From: JB111 sp052093225
GTDB taxonomy: Bacteria > Actinomycetota > Actinomycetes > Actinomycetales > Actinomycetaceae
DNA: 64,000 nt
Assembly (NCBI GenBank): GCA_052093225.1
Contig: JBQDDG010000009.1
Location: 1 to 64,000, forward strand
Reading direction: 5' to 3'
Part shown: one piece after another, positions 32,544 to 41,407 of the stretch
Position numbering within the stretch: the stretch's first letter is position 1
Layout: each line of letters starts with the position of its first letter
Notes under the pieces: generated by a model
Seen by the model: the letters and a program-made list of their open reading frames with translations, nothing else
Told to the model about the DNA's origin: nothing
Databases searched by the model: none
Program-made: the position numbers and the translations under genes

Positions 32544-32549
32544 CTCCTC

Positions 32550-32555
32550 ACGCTA
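32550..32555 (-). promoter_or_regulatory. Leaderless -10 (TAGCGT) of the PCMT-like gene
   Basis: On the minus strand TAGCGT is followed by GAGGAG and then ATG; the hexamer-to-start distance of six bases fits transcription starting on or next to the ATG. Confidence 0.45.
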
Positions 32556-32574
32556 TGTGGCCGCCCGCCGGCTC

Positions 32575-32834
32575 GCGAGTCGTACTTTCCAGTGGCGAGT
32601 CGTACCCGCCGTGCCGAGTCGTATGTTGAGGAGGTACGACTCGAACGAGCAGGTACGACTCGGCGTGTGGGAGTACGAGTCGGCGTGCAGGGGTGGTGGG
32701 GCAGTGCCTGGGGGTACGACTCGGGATGTGGGGGTACGAGTCGGCGCCCAGCGGTACGTCTCGGCGTGCAGGGGTGGTGGGGCAGTGCCTGGAGGTACGA
32801 CTCGGCCCCTGAAAGTACGTCTCGGCGCCCAGGG
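32575..32834. repeat. Array of eleven GTACGASTCGG-type motifs
   Basis: In the 327-bp gap between the S9 peptidase and the PCMT-like gene, an 11-bp motif recurs. Three copies read CGAGTCGTAC or a near match (32575-32585, 32595-32605, 32614-32624); eight read GTACGACTCGG, GTACGAGTCGG or GTACGTCTCGG (starting 32634, 32653, 32673, 32714, 32734, 32754, 32795, 32815). A longer 81-bp unit repeats at 32673-32753 and 32754-32834, sharing the core CAGGGGTGGTGGGGCAGTGC. The opposite orientation of the first three allows hairpins with the rest. No gene is seen in this gap. Confidence 0.85.
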
Positions 32835-32870
32835 GCGAGACGCGCGACCCCGCAGGGCCGCGCGCCCGAC

Positions 32871-34943
32871 TCAGCCCAGGAGGTCCGGGGTGTCGCCCGG
32901 CTCCTCGCCGAGGACGTGCTCGGCCAGGAACCCGAGCACCACCTGGTACCAGAGCTTCGCGTGCTGGGGCGTGAGGATCCAGTGGTTCTCGTCGGGGAAG
33001 TAGAGGAAGCGGTGCGGCGTGGTGCCGTCCTCCCCGACGGCGAGCCGCGACTCCGACACGAGCGACTGCCACAGGGCCAGCCCCTCGCCGATCGGCACGC
33101 GATAGTCCTTGTCCCCGTGGATGACGAGCATCGGCGAGCTGATGTCCGCCGCCGCATGGTGCGGTGAGTTCGCCGCCCGCATCTCGGACGTCATCTCGCG
33201 CTTCCAGAACCAGCCGACGTCGGTCGTGCCGGCGAAGGTCTCGATGTTCCACAGCGAGGCATGGGTGACGACCGCGTCGAAGCGGTCGGTGTGCCCGGCG
33301 ATCCAGTTCGCCATGTACCCGCCGAACGAGCCGCCCATCGCGGCGGTGCGGGTCTCGTCGATCTCGGGCAGCGCGGCGGCGGAGTCGGTGACGGCGAGGA
33401 CGTCGGTGTAGGGCTTGTCGCCCCACGCGCCCCAGCCGCGCCGGATGAACTCCCACCCGTAGCCGGTCGACAGTGCCGGGTCGGGCAGCACGACGGCGTA
33501 CCCGTGCGCCACCGCGATCCACGGGTTCCACCGCCAGGACCAGGTGTTCCACGAGGACACCGGGCCGCCGTGGACCCAGAGCAGCAGCGGCGCGGGGTCC
33601 TTCTCGGTGGCGCCCTCGGGCATCGCGAGCCAGCCGCGCAGCTGCTGCCCGTCGGACGCGAACGCCTCGACCTCGGTGAGCGTGCCGGGCAGCGTGGGCG
33701 CCGGGACGGGGGAGGGGATCTCGGTGAGGTCGGCGGCGCTGAGCGCGGGCTCGCGCAGGACGGACAGGTCGAGGCGCACGGGCGACGCGGGCGCGCCGTA
33801 GCTCGCGCGCTGCGCGTAGGCGGCGGTCCCCTCCGGGGAGATCCGCAGGTCGGAGAAGGCGCCGTCGAGGGTGAGCCGGGTGACGTCGCCGCCGTCGAAC
33901 GGCACGTGGAAGACCGGGGCGCGTCCGGCGTCGTCGGCCACGGCGAGCATGCCGGAGCCGTCCGGCAGGACCGCGGCCTCGCTGATCCAGCGGTCCCACC
34001 CCTCGGCGAGGGGCGTGCGCTCACCGGTGGCGAGGTCCGCCAGGGCGAGCGTGACCACCTCGGGCAGCTCCGCCGTCGACGGCTCCTCGACCGTGACGAC
34101 GGCGCGCGTGCCGTCCGGTGTGAGGGCGACCGGGGAGAACTCGAGCGCCTCGCTCGGCTCCGCGACCCAGCGGCGCTCGCCGGTGGCCACGTCGATGGCG
34201 ACGACCCCGGTGCGCAGCTCGCCCCCCGCGGCGGGGACGGACCAGGCGGCGACGACGGTCGAGCCGTCCTCGCTCAGCAGGTACGTCCCGCTGAACAGGG
34301 CGACGCCGGCGTCGGGGGTGAGGTCGACGAGCGTGCCCGGCTCGTCCGGGTCCTCGGACCGGTCGACGCGGTAGAGGTGCGCCCGCGACGGGCCGAGGTC
34401 GTGGTCCCAGAACCGCACCGGGTAGCCGGTGTGCAGGATCGCGGAGACCTTCTTGTCCCGGCGGGCCTTGCGGCGCTCGGCGTCGTCCTCGAGATCGGTC
34501 GACGACGGCAGCGGCGATCCGGCAACGACCACCGTGTCCGACCCGCGCGCCGTGAGGACGGCCTCGACGCCACCCGGGTGGTCGGCCAGGACGGTGGCCT
34601 CGGCTCCGCCCCCGGGAACGACCCAGGCGCGGGCGCGCTCACCGTCCTCGTCCTCGGTATCCGGCCGGGCCGCCGTGAAGACGAGCTCGCCGGAGGCGGT
34701 GAAGGCGGGGGACGACTCACCGGTGCCGCCGCGGGTGAGGCGCCGTGCGGGGCGCTCGCCGTCCGGGTCGATCTCCCAGACCGACGTCTGGTACTTCGTC
34801 GCCTTGTCGTCGAGGCCCGCCACCGAGGTGACGAGCCGCGTCCCGTCGGGGCTCAGGGCGAGGCCGGAGACGCGCCGGAGCGCGACGTAGGCGTCGAGGT
34901 CGTGGAACGGGGTCGCGGGCGCGGTCGTGTCGTCATCGGTCAC
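32871..34943 (-). CDS. S9-family prolyl oligopeptidase-like serine peptidase
   Basis: 690 residues. The N-terminal ~430 residues form a beta-propeller with repeated strand motifs (LALSPDGTRLVTSV, SSPAFTASGELVFT, LRISPEGTAAYA). The C-terminal alpha/beta hydrolase has LLLWVHGGPVSSWN, the nucleophile Ser539 in AAMGGSFGGYMANW, Asp in VIHGDKDYRVP and His in PDENHWIL. Cytoplasmic; no signal peptide is seen with the chosen GTG start at 34941-34943, which places TPFHDLDAYVALRRVSGLAL near the N-terminus as in the acylaminoacyl-peptidase group. An earlier start would add unrelated residues. It lies between the repeat array and the LRV gene. Confidence 0.93.
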   Translation of the reverse strand: MTDDDTTAPATPFHDLDAYVALRRVSGLALSPDGTRLVTSVAGLDDKATKYQTSVWEIDPDGERPARRLTRGGTGESSPAFTASGELVFTAARPDTEDEDGERARAWVVPGGGAEATVLADHPGGVEAVLTARGSDTVVVAGSPLPSSTDLEDDAERRKARRDKKVSAILHTGYPVRFWDHDLGPSRAHLYRVDRSEDPDEPGTLVDLTPDAGVALFSGTYLLSEDGSTVVAAWSVPAAGGELRTGVVAIDVATGERRWVAEPSEALEFSPVALTPDGTRAVVTVEEPSTAELPEVVTLALADLATGERTPLAEGWDRWISEAAVLPDGSGMLAVADDAGRAPVFHVPFDGGDVTRLTLDGAFSDLRISPEGTAAYAQRASYGAPASPVRLDLSVLREPALSAADLTEIPSPVPAPTLPGTLTEVEAFASDGQQLRGWLAMPEGATEKDPAPLLLWVHGGPVSSWNTWSWRWNPWIAVAHGYAVVLPDPALSTGYGWEFIRRGWGAWGDKPYTDVLAVTDSAAALPEIDETRTAAMGGSFGGYMANWIAGHTDRFDAVVTHASLWNIETFAGTTDVGWFWKREMTSEMRAANSPHHAAADISSPMLVIHGDKDYRVPIGEGLALWQSLVSESRLAVGEDGTTPHRFLYFPDENHWILTPQHAKLWYQVVLGFLAEHVLGEEPGDTPDLLG

Positions 34944-35042
34944 CGGAGCATCGCACCACGTGCCGCACCCCGGTGTCCGCCCGATCTCGCGATGTTCGCG
35001 ACGCGCGGACACGACGGGTGAGAGGCAGTGGTCGGACCGTCA

Positions 35043-35062
35043 CCGCCGGACTTCGACGGCGG
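35043..35062 (-). terminator. Possible hairpin after the LRV membrane-protein gene
   Basis: CCGCCG (35043-35048) and CGGCGG (35057-35062) pair around GACTTCGA, five bases beyond the stop of the gene ending at 35068. There is no T tract, so this is only a weak terminator candidate. Confidence 0.35.
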
Positions 35063-35067
35063 CCCGG

Positions 35068-36369
35068 TCAGTAGGTCTCGAGCGTCGACGGGCCGAGGAC
35101 GAACCCGCTCCCGGTCTCCCGGGACCAGCACTCGACGTCGACCCCCGTCACCGTGCACGCGAGCTCGCCGTTGTAGGCGGACTCCCCGTCGGCGAGCAGC
35201 GGGTCGGCGTTGGCCGAGCGCTGGCAGTTCACGCCCGCCTCGCCGGAGGAACTGATCTCCACGCTGATGCCGCCGGGCAGGCACCCCTCGGGCGTCTCGA
35301 GCGAGTGGTCGATGATCGTGCAGACGACGTCCGAGCCGTTCAGCACGCAGGCCATGTTGGCCCCCTGGACCCAGAAGCCGGGCAGCTGCTGGGCGTCGGC
35401 GGGGATCTCCGGGATGTCGAGCCAGCTGGTGTCGGCCTCGATCGCGGTGCGCAGGGCGGCGTTCGTGCCGGAGTCGCCGAGGATCATGTCGACCACCCCC
35501 TGGGCGTGCTCGCGCCCGCACTCGTCCATGAGGGCCCGGAGCGAGTCGACGACGCGGTCCCCGTGCGCCGGGTCGCCCCACGTCCCCTCCGGAGCCGCGG
35601 CGGCGGCGAAGGCCTGGACCACCTCGACGTCGGGGCCCGGGTCCTCGCAGCTCGACGTCGACGGCAGGCCTTCGAGGGCCGACAGCGCGTCGGCCACCTC
35701 GTCCGGACCTGCCTCCTCACCCTCGCCCTCCTCGTCGGAGGGGGACTCGGAGGTGGTGGGCGGGAACGCCGGGTCGGTCGGTCCGGCGTTGGTCGAGGTG
35801 TCCTCGTCCCCGCCGGGCAGGTTGAAGATCCACAGCGCACCGAGCACGACGACGGCGATCGCCGCGGCCACGGCCATGATCCCGGCCCAGGGGACCGGTC
35901 GCCGCTGCTCCTCGACCTGCCGCGGCGGTGCGTCCGGGGTGCGGGTGGTGGTCTGCGAGCCCTCGGGCGGCGTGACGGGGCGCGCTGGCCCCGCTGCCGC
36001 GACCGCCGGCGTCTCCGAGGTCTGGCGGTCCGGCCTGCCCGACGACGCCGCGGCACCACCCGCTCCGGCGGCAGCGGCGCCGCCCGCGGTGCCGAAGCGC
36101 TCGGCGGTGGGGCGGCGCACGGGGGTGCCGGCCGGCTCGTCGGGGTCGATGCCCGCGGTGCGTGCCCGGCGCTGGGCGATGGCTGCGTCGACGTCGTCGT
36201 CACCCAGGTTGCCCAGCCACTCGAGCAGGCCCGGGTACGTCGACGGGTTGCCCGCGATCGTCGCGCGGAGCTCGGGACGGTGCTCCGCGAGCTCCTGCAG
36301 GCGCGTGAGCGGGGTCGCCGGGTCGGCCGCCTCTGCTGCGGGGTCGTTGTGGTCGTCGGTGCCGGTCAC
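35068..36369 (-). CDS. Membrane-anchored protein with N-terminal LRV-type region
   Basis: 433 residues. The N-terminal part LAEHRPELRATIAGNPSTYP followed by GLLEWLGNLGDDDVDAAIA matches the variant leucine-rich repeat segment seen at the start of many actinobacterial membrane proteins. After a disordered Ala/Pro/Arg stretch a single membrane helix (WAGIMAVAAAIAVVVLGALW) is followed by a Thr/Ser/Glu-rich linker and an outside domain of about 230 residues with several cysteines (SSCEDPG, MDECGREH, MACVLNGSDVVC, EGCLPGG, VNCQRS, LACTVTGVDVECW), probably disulfide-bonded. Function unknown. GTG at 36367-36369 with GGAGG upstream and TACACT as -10. Cytoplasmic sensing part plus exported domain suggests envelope signalling, which is inference. 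Confidence 0.75.
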   Translation of the reverse strand: MTGTDDHNDPAAEAADPATPLTRLQELAEHRPELRATIAGNPSTYPGLLEWLGNLGDDDVDAAIAQRRARTAGIDPDEPAGTPVRRPTAERFGTAGGAAAAGAGGAAASSGRPDRQTSETPAVAAAGPARPVTPPEGSQTTTRTPDAPPRQVEEQRRPVPWAGIMAVAAAIAVVVLGALWIFNLPGGDEDTSTNAGPTDPAFPPTTSESPSDEEGEGEEAGPDEVADALSALEGLPSTSSCEDPGPDVEVVQAFAAAAAPEGTWGDPAHGDRVVDSLRALMDECGREHAQGVVDMILGDSGTNAALRTAIEADTSWLDIPEIPADAQQLPGFWVQGANMACVLNGSDVVCTIIDHSLETPEGCLPGGISVEISSSGEAGVNCQRSANADPLLADGESAYNGELACTVTGVDVECWSRETGSGFVLGPSTLETY

Positions 36370-36402
36370 GGGCAGGTGTCCTCCATCGCGAGTCTGCCCG
36401 GG

Positions 36403-36408
36403 AGTGTA
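36403..36408 (-). promoter_or_regulatory. -10 element TACACT of the LRV membrane-protein gene
   Basis: TACACT on the minus strand lies 33 bp before the GTG start, with GGAGG between them. The divergent DUF2993 gene starts at 36611, so the 241-bp spacer holds both promoters; the rest of the spacer shows no other feature. Confidence 0.4.
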
Positions 36409-36598
36409 CGCAGGGCGTGGTCCTCGGCGCGCACGCCGGACCGTGAGCAGTCGGACGCCGATCTGCGTGCCTCGCGAGGGAGAGCCGACGCGTCCGCCCA
36501 CGGCGGGGACACCGACCGCTGCCCCCGCCGACGCCGGACCTGCGCGCGATCCGGGTGGACGGGCAGGTCTGACCACGGACCGGGGCCCCGCGCCGCCA

Positions 36599-36604
36599 TA
36601 GGGT
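36599..36604 (+). promoter_or_regulatory. Leaderless -10 (TAGGGT) of the DUF2993 gene
   Basis: TAGGGT is followed by six bases (GGTCGC) and the GTG start at 36611. No Shine-Dalgarno is present, consistent with a leaderless transcript. Confidence 0.5.
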
Positions 36605-36610
36605 GGTCGC

Positions 36611-37954
36611 GTGCAGCCCGGGAGCCCGAAGGACGACGCCGTCGACGAGACGGGCGGCGACCGTCCCTCGCCTCCCGTGCACGACGGCAGCGACGGCGCC
36701 GGCACCGACGACGGCGAGGCGGGCGCCGAGCGACCGGCGGGGCCTACGTATGACGGCCCCCACGACGCCGGCGTTGAGTCCACCGACGCGGACGCCGGCA
36801 CCGAGCGCTCGGGCGCCGTGGACGAGGCGCCGCCGGTCGTCACCGGTGAGACCGCCGAGATCGACCCCTCGGGACGCACGGCTGCCATCGCTCGGCCCGA
36901 CGTCGAGCGGGCCCGCGAGGTCGACGCCGCCCCCGACGCCGGTGCCCCGCCCGGAGCCGACGCCGCCCCCGACGCAGGTCCCCCGCCGGCAGCCGGCCCC
37001 GTCCCCGGCGCGGGCGCCCCGCCCGTCGGCGTTGCCCCGCCCACCGGCGACGTACCGCCCGATGCGGACCTCGCCCCCGGCGCCGGGCCGCACGCCGATC
37101 CCGGCGCCATCGACGACGACGCCCGCGCGGGGCAGCCGCTCCGCGAGCACCACGGCGTGCCCGTCGACGACGAGACGCCCGCGGCGCTCGCCGCGGTCCA
37201 GGGCGCCTCGCAGCGGGTGCGGCACTGGTGGCGCCGCGCGGGCTCGGGGGTGGTCCAGCGCTGGGTGATCTCGCTCGTCGTGGCCTCGCTCGTCGTCGTC
37301 ATCGGCCTGCTCGTCGCGGACCGGTGGGCGCTCATGCGGGCCCGTGACGAGGTGGACCAGGCGTTCGACACCTTCACCGAGGAGATCGACGACCCGGACG
37401 TCCGGCTCGACGGCTTCCCGTTCCTCCCGCAGGTCGTCTCCGGCCGCATCGACCGGATCGACTTCACCGCCGACCGCATGGTGATGAGCGACATCACGCT
37501 GCTCGACGTCACCGGCTGGGCCACGGGCATCGGGTTCCGCCGCCCCGTCGAGGTGGCGGAGATGACGGCCACGGGCACGGTCCCGCTCGAGATCGTGCAG
37601 GAGCAGGTGGCGGACGCGACCTTCGACGTCCCCGTGCTCGGCGAGCGGAGCTTCGAGGCGGACATCGACGGCACCGAGCTGGTCCTCACCACGAGCATCC
37701 TCGGCGGCGATATCCACGTCACGGCCGAGGTCACCCCGACCGACGACGGCCGCGGCATCCACATCCACCTCGAGCGGGGCCGCTACCGCGGCGTGAGCAC
37801 CGAACTCGCCTCGATCCCGATCGTCGGCGACCGCCTCCCGCTCGACCACTACGTCGAGCTCGACGCCCTGCCCGAGAACCTCGTCCTCACCGAGACCACG
37901 GTGATCGCCGACGGCATCCGGGTGACGGTCGAGGGCGAGGACGTCCCACTCTGA
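36611..37954 (+). CDS. DUF2993 (LmeA-like) membrane-anchored protein
   Basis: 447 residues. A long disordered N-terminus (about 200 residues, rich in Asp, Ala, Gly and Pro with PDAGAPPGADAAPDAG-type repeats) is cytoplasmic; one membrane helix (WVISLVVASLVVVIGLLVAD) follows, then an exported DUF2993 domain: FPFLPQVVSGRIDRIDFTAD, ITLLDVTGWATGI, FEADIDGTELVLTTSILGGD. In mycobacteria the related LmeA acts in lipomannan elongation in the envelope; whether that applies here is unknown. GTG start from a leaderless promoter. Its stop is four bases from the convergent CopD-CtaG stop. Confidence 0.82.
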   Translation: MQPGSPKDDAVDETGGDRPSPPVHDGSDGAGTDDGEAGAERPAGPTYDGPHDAGVESTDADAGTERSGAVDEAPPVVTGETAEIDPSGRTAAIARPDVERAREVDAAPDAGAPPGADAAPDAGPPPAAGPVPGAGAPPVGVAPPTGDVPPDADLAPGAGPHADPGAIDDDARAGQPLREHHGVPVDDETPAALAAVQGASQRVRHWWRRAGSGVVQRWVISLVVASLVVVIGLLVADRWALMRARDEVDQAFDTFTEEIDDPDVRLDGFPFLPQVVSGRIDRIDFTADRMVMSDITLLDVTGWATGIGFRRPVEVAEMTATGTVPLEIVQEQVADATFDVPVLGERSFEADIDGTELVLTTSILGGDIHVTAEVTPTDDGRGIHIHLERGRYRGVSTELASIPIVGDRLPLDHYVELDALPENLVLTETTVIADGIRVTVEGEDVPL

Positions 37955-37958
37955 CCGG

Positions 37959-40205
37959 TCACCGCCCCTGCGAGGACCTCGCGCGCGCCGCGAGCATCTC
38001 GTTGTAGGCGGCGAGCTCGGCGTCCCCGTCGGCGTCGGCCCGGCGGTCGATCCGCTTCGCCTCCCGCCGCTCGGACCGGGCCCACTGCACGGCCACGCCC
38101 ACCGCGAGCGCCAGCGTGGGCAGCTCCCCGATGCCCCAGGTGATCGCGCCCCCCACCTCCTGGTCGGCGAGCGCGTCGACGCCCCAGGGCAGCCCCAGCC
38201 AGCCGTAGTGGTCGGCGGCGAGCAGCGCGGTGGACTGCATGACCGCCACCCCGAAGAAGGCGTGGAAGCCCATCGTCGCGATGAGCAGCACGAGCCGCAG
38301 CGGGTAGGGCGGACGGGCCGGTCCGGGGTCGATGCCGATGAGCGCGTTGACGAACATGTACCCGGCGAGGGAGAAGTGGAAGACCATGAGCATGTGCCCG
38401 AGGTGGCCGTCCAGCGCCATGGAGAACAGCGGCGTGAAGTAGAAGACGATGAGCGAGCCCGCGAAGTTCACGCCCGCCACCACGGGGTGCGCCCACGCCC
38501 GCGCCCAGCGCGAGCCGACGAGGGCGAGCAGCCACTCCCGCGGCCCCCTCGAGCCGTCCTTGCGCACCGGCAGCGCACGCAGCGCCAGGGTGACGGGGGC
38601 GGCGAGGACGATGAACAGGGGCACGAGCATCGTCAGCGCCATGTGCATCGCCATGTGCACGCTGAACAGGACGTCGCCGTAGACCGTCGGCGCCCCGGCG
38701 GTGAGATAGAGGAAGACGGCGAGACCGAGGTACCAGCACACGGTCCGGCCCACGGGCCAGTGGATGCCGCGCCGGCGCAGCCTGAGCGCCCACCGGCCGT
38801 AGACGAGCGCGCCGGCGGTCACCATGAGCACGAAGAGCGGGTCCGGCCGCCACACCGTGAGGTAGGCGAGCGGCGTCGGGAACGGGGGGACCGGCGAGTT
38901 CGTCATCGCGTACGTCGGCGTGGGGTCCGGCGGCGGCTCGATCGGCACGGGCGTCTCGCTCGAGCCGAGGGCGACGGCGACCCCGACGACGGCAGCCATG
39001 AGGACGACCTCCCCGAGCGCGAGCCGGACGAACCCGGCCGGCCGCCCGGCGTCGAGCACCCGGATCGTGGAGAACCGGTGCCACCCGCCCGCCGCGAGGA
39101 GGGCGCCCGTGGCGAGGACCTTCGCCAGCAGCAGCTGGCCCCACGGCGTGGTGAACAGCTCGCCGAGGGTGTTGAGCCGCAGGTAGGCGCTGGCCACGCC
39201 GGACAGGGCGACGATGACCGACGCCCACGCGGCGAGGGAGGAGTACCGGCGCGCCGCACGCGCGAGGTCCGCGGTCCGCAGGTGGTTGGCCGCGACGAGG
39301 AGACCGGCGAGGCCGCCCATCCACAGCACCACGCCGCCGAGGTGCAGCCACATGCCCGAGACCGCGATCTCGTGGTTGGCCGCCCCGTTGGCGTGCCCGG
39401 TGAAGGCGGCCGGCACGAGGGCGACGAGGCCGAGCACCGCCGTCCATGCGGCGCCGGTCATCCCGGTGGTCGCGGTGGCGACGAGGCCGACGAGCAGCGC
39501 GAGCACGGAGGCGCCCACGAGCGTGGAACCCAGCTCGAGCTCGGTGAGGAACTGCTGCAGCGAGGCCGCGTAGACGGCGTCGTCGAGGGATCCGCCGACG
39601 ACGGAGGCGTGGGTGAGCAGGAGGTGTGCCACCTGGGCGGGGCCCCAGACGAGCGCGGCGACGGTCCCGACGCGTCGGACGGCGGTCCAGGCCTTCGTCG
39701 GGGGCCGTGCGGCCCGACGGCGGTCGGTGGCCCCCGCCGACCGTTCACCGGGGGCTGTGGCCCGGTCGGCGGCCCCGGTCGCGCGGGCGGCGGCTCCGGT
39801 CGCGCGGGCGCCCGACTCGGCGCCGCGCGCCTCGCTGCGCTCCGGTCCCGCCTCGGTGACCGCTGCCCCCCGCGCGGTGCCGTCGGGAGAGACGGAGCCC
39901 TGCCCGGCGGCGCGGGCGGCCCGCTCGCGCGCGGAGACCCGCACCGTGCGCGCCTTGGCGGGGCCGACGATGACCGTGGCGGCGACGAGGAAGCAGCCGA
40001 CCGTCAGGGCCGCGGAGAGGTGGACGAGCACGGTGGCCACGGGCAGGCCCCAGCGCACGGCCGCGCCGGGGTCGGCGAGGGCCGGTGGCTCGGCGGCACC
40101 CGACACGAGGAGCGAGAGGACCAGTGCGAGGCCGGCGATACCGACCACGACGAGTCCGAGCAGCACCGACCGGCGGGTGCCGCGGGTGGGGGTGGGGCTC
40201 GGCAC
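37959..40205 (-). CDS. Fused copper-resistance CopD domain and CtaG cytochrome c oxidase assembly protein
   Basis: 748 residues, polytopic. The N-terminal half has CopD-type helices (ALVWGPAQVAHLLLTHAS, MWLHLGGVVLWMGGLAGLLV) after an Ala/Arg/Gly-rich cytoplasmic loop of about 100 residues. The C-terminal half is the CtaG/Caa3 assembly domain, with ALVYGRWALRLRRRGIHWP, FSVHMAMHMALTMLVPLF and GHMLMVFHFSLAGYMFVN; the many Met and His residues in membrane segments fit copper handling. The fusion is common in Actinobacteria. Role: copper uptake and delivery to cytochrome oxidase. The GTG at 40203-40205 follows TACCCT by six bases (leaderless). Confidence 0.92.
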   Translation of the reverse strand: MPSPTPTRGTRRSVLLGLVVVGIAGLALVLSLLVSGAAEPPALADPGAAVRWGLPVATVLVHLSAALTVGCFLVAATVIVGPAKARTVRVSARERAARAAGQGSVSPDGTARGAAVTEAGPERSEARGAESGARATGAAARATGAADRATAPGERSAGATDRRRAARPPTKAWTAVRRVGTVAALVWGPAQVAHLLLTHASVVGGSLDDAVYAASLQQFLTELELGSTLVGASVLALLVGLVATATTGMTGAAWTAVLGLVALVPAAFTGHANGAANHEIAVSGMWLHLGGVVLWMGGLAGLLVAANHLRTADLARAARRYSSLAAWASVIVALSGVASAYLRLNTLGELFTTPWGQLLLAKVLATGALLAAGGWHRFSTIRVLDAGRPAGFVRLALGEVVLMAAVVGVAVALGSSETPVPIEPPPDPTPTYAMTNSPVPPFPTPLAYLTVWRPDPLFVLMVTAGALVYGRWALRLRRRGIHWPVGRTVCWYLGLAVFLYLTAGAPTVYGDVLFSVHMAMHMALTMLVPLFIVLAAPVTLALRALPVRKDGSRGPREWLLALVGSRWARAWAHPVVAGVNFAGSLIVFYFTPLFSMALDGHLGHMLMVFHFSLAGYMFVNALIGIDPGPARPPYPLRLVLLIATMGFHAFFGVAVMQSTALLAADHYGWLGLPWGVDALADQEVGGAITWGIGELPTLALAVGVAVQWARSERREAKRIDRRADADGDAELAAYNEMLAARARSSQGR

Positions 40206-40211
40206 CCTGCC

Positions 40212-40217
40212 AGGGTA
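40212..40217 (-). promoter_or_regulatory. Leaderless -10 (TACCCT) of the CopD-CtaG gene
   Basis: On the minus strand TACCCT, then GGCAGG, then the GTG start. It lies in the 162-bp spacer shared with the divergent moxR gene. Confidence 0.5.
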
Positions 40218-40313
40218 CGACGCCGGATCGACGCGGATCCGCCCGCGTGAGACAGCGCACCGGGCCGGGAAGCACTGCCCATCGGGCGTCCTGTGCGGGC
40301 GCGGGCGCGTCGG

Positions 40314-40319
40314 TACTCT
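40314..40319 (+). promoter_or_regulatory. -10 element TACTCT of the moxR operon
   Basis: TACTCT lies 48 bp before the moxR GTG, leaving a leader of about 40 nt that contains the ribosome site GAGGGAG. This is a leadered promoter, unlike the divergent one. Confidence 0.4.
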
Positions 40320-40367
40320 GCACTGGCCACCGCACCTGTGTGGCGTCACGGACCAGAGGGAGAACTC

Positions 40368-41399
40368 GTGCCGGAGTGGACCGCGCAGCCCGAGCAGCAG
40401 GCCGGCGCACGCGTCAAGCGCATCAAGGACGACGAGGTGTGGCGCGCGACGGATCTCGTCCGCCAGGTCACGGAGGTCTTCAACAGCCGGGTGGTGGGCC
40501 AGGACGACCTGCGCCGCGCGCTGCTCGCCACCCTCATGGCCGGCGGTCACATCCTGCTGGAGTCGGTGCCCGGGCTCGCGAAGACCACCGCCGCGCAGAC
40601 CCTCGCCTCCGCCGTGTCCGGCTCGTTCCACCGCATCCAGTGCACGCCGGACCTCATGCCGAACGACATCGTCGGCACGCAGATCTACAACTACGCCACC
40701 GGTGAGTTCACGACCCAGCTGGGCCCGGTGCACGCCAACGTGGTGCTCCTGGACGAGATCAACCGCTCCTCGGCGAAGACCCAGTCCGCCATGCTCGAGG
40801 CGATGCAGGAGCGCCAGACCTCGATCGGCGGGGAGGTCTACAAGCTGCCCGACCCGTTCATGGTGCTCGCCACGCAGAACCCGATCGAGGAGGAGGGCAC
40901 CTACGTCCTCCCCGAGGCGCAGATGGACCGGTTCCTCCTCAAGGAGGTCCTCACCTACCCGACGCCGACGCAGGAGGTCGAGATCCTCTCCGGCATCGCG
41001 TCCGGCTCGCTGCACGCGCCGATCGAGCGGGCGCCGATCTCGCTGGAGGACGTGGAGGTGCTGCAGGACCTCACCTCGCGCGTCTACGTCGACATGTCGA
41101 TCAAGCAGTACATCGTGGCGCTCATCAACACCACGCGCGGCGGCGGCCCGCGCCCGCTGCCCGGCTTCTCCGACCACGTCCGCGTCGGCGCCTCGCCCCG
41201 CGGCGGCATCGCGCTGCTGCGGGTCGCGCAGGCCGTCGCCCTGCAGGAGGGCCGGACCTACGTCGTGCCCGACGACGTCAAGCTGCTGCGGCACGCCGTC
41301 CTGCGTCACCGGCTCGTGCGCACGTACGACGCGCTCGCGAAGAACGTCGCGCCCGAGGCGCTCGTCGACGCCGTGTTCGCGGCCGTCCCGGCGCCGTAG
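40368..41399 (+). CDS. moxR: MoxR-family AAA+ ATPase
   Basis: 343 residues. Walker A ESVPGLAKTTAAQT, Walker B NVVLLDEINRSSAKTQSAML, sensor 1 VLATQNPIEEEGTY and the arginine-finger region EAQMDRFLLKE are intact. MoxR ATPases act as chaperones for the VWA proteins encoded downstream. First of a six-gene unit (moxR, DUF58, small membrane protein, two VWA proteins, Ser-Pro-repeat protein), comparable to Bat (aerotolerance) operons. GTG chosen for its GAGGGAG ribosome site. Confidence 0.95.
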   Translation: MPEWTAQPEQQAGARVKRIKDDEVWRATDLVRQVTEVFNSRVVGQDDLRRALLATLMAGGHILLESVPGLAKTTAAQTLASAVSGSFHRIQCTPDLMPNDIVGTQIYNYATGEFTTQLGPVHANVVLLDEINRSSAKTQSAMLEAMQERQTSIGGEVYKLPDPFMVLATQNPIEEEGTYVLPEAQMDRFLLKEVLTYPTPTQEVEILSGIASGSLHAPIERAPISLEDVEVLQDLTSRVYVDMSIKQYIVALINTTRGGGPRPLPGFSDHVRVGASPRGGIALLRVAQAVALQEGRTYVVPDDVKLLRHAVLRHRLVRTYDALAKNVAPEALVDAVFAAVPAP

Positions 41400-41407
41400 G
41401 GGCGGCC

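Noticed and set aside
32575..32834. CRISPR-like array
   Set aside because: The repeated motif is only 11 bp, occurs in both orientations and the gaps are irregular and themselves repeated. No cas gene is present.
32432..33157. Minus-strand open frame across the GTACGASTCGG array
   Set aside because: It runs through the 3' end of the S9 peptidase in another frame and the repeats translate to low-complexity peptides; no ribosome site or family match.
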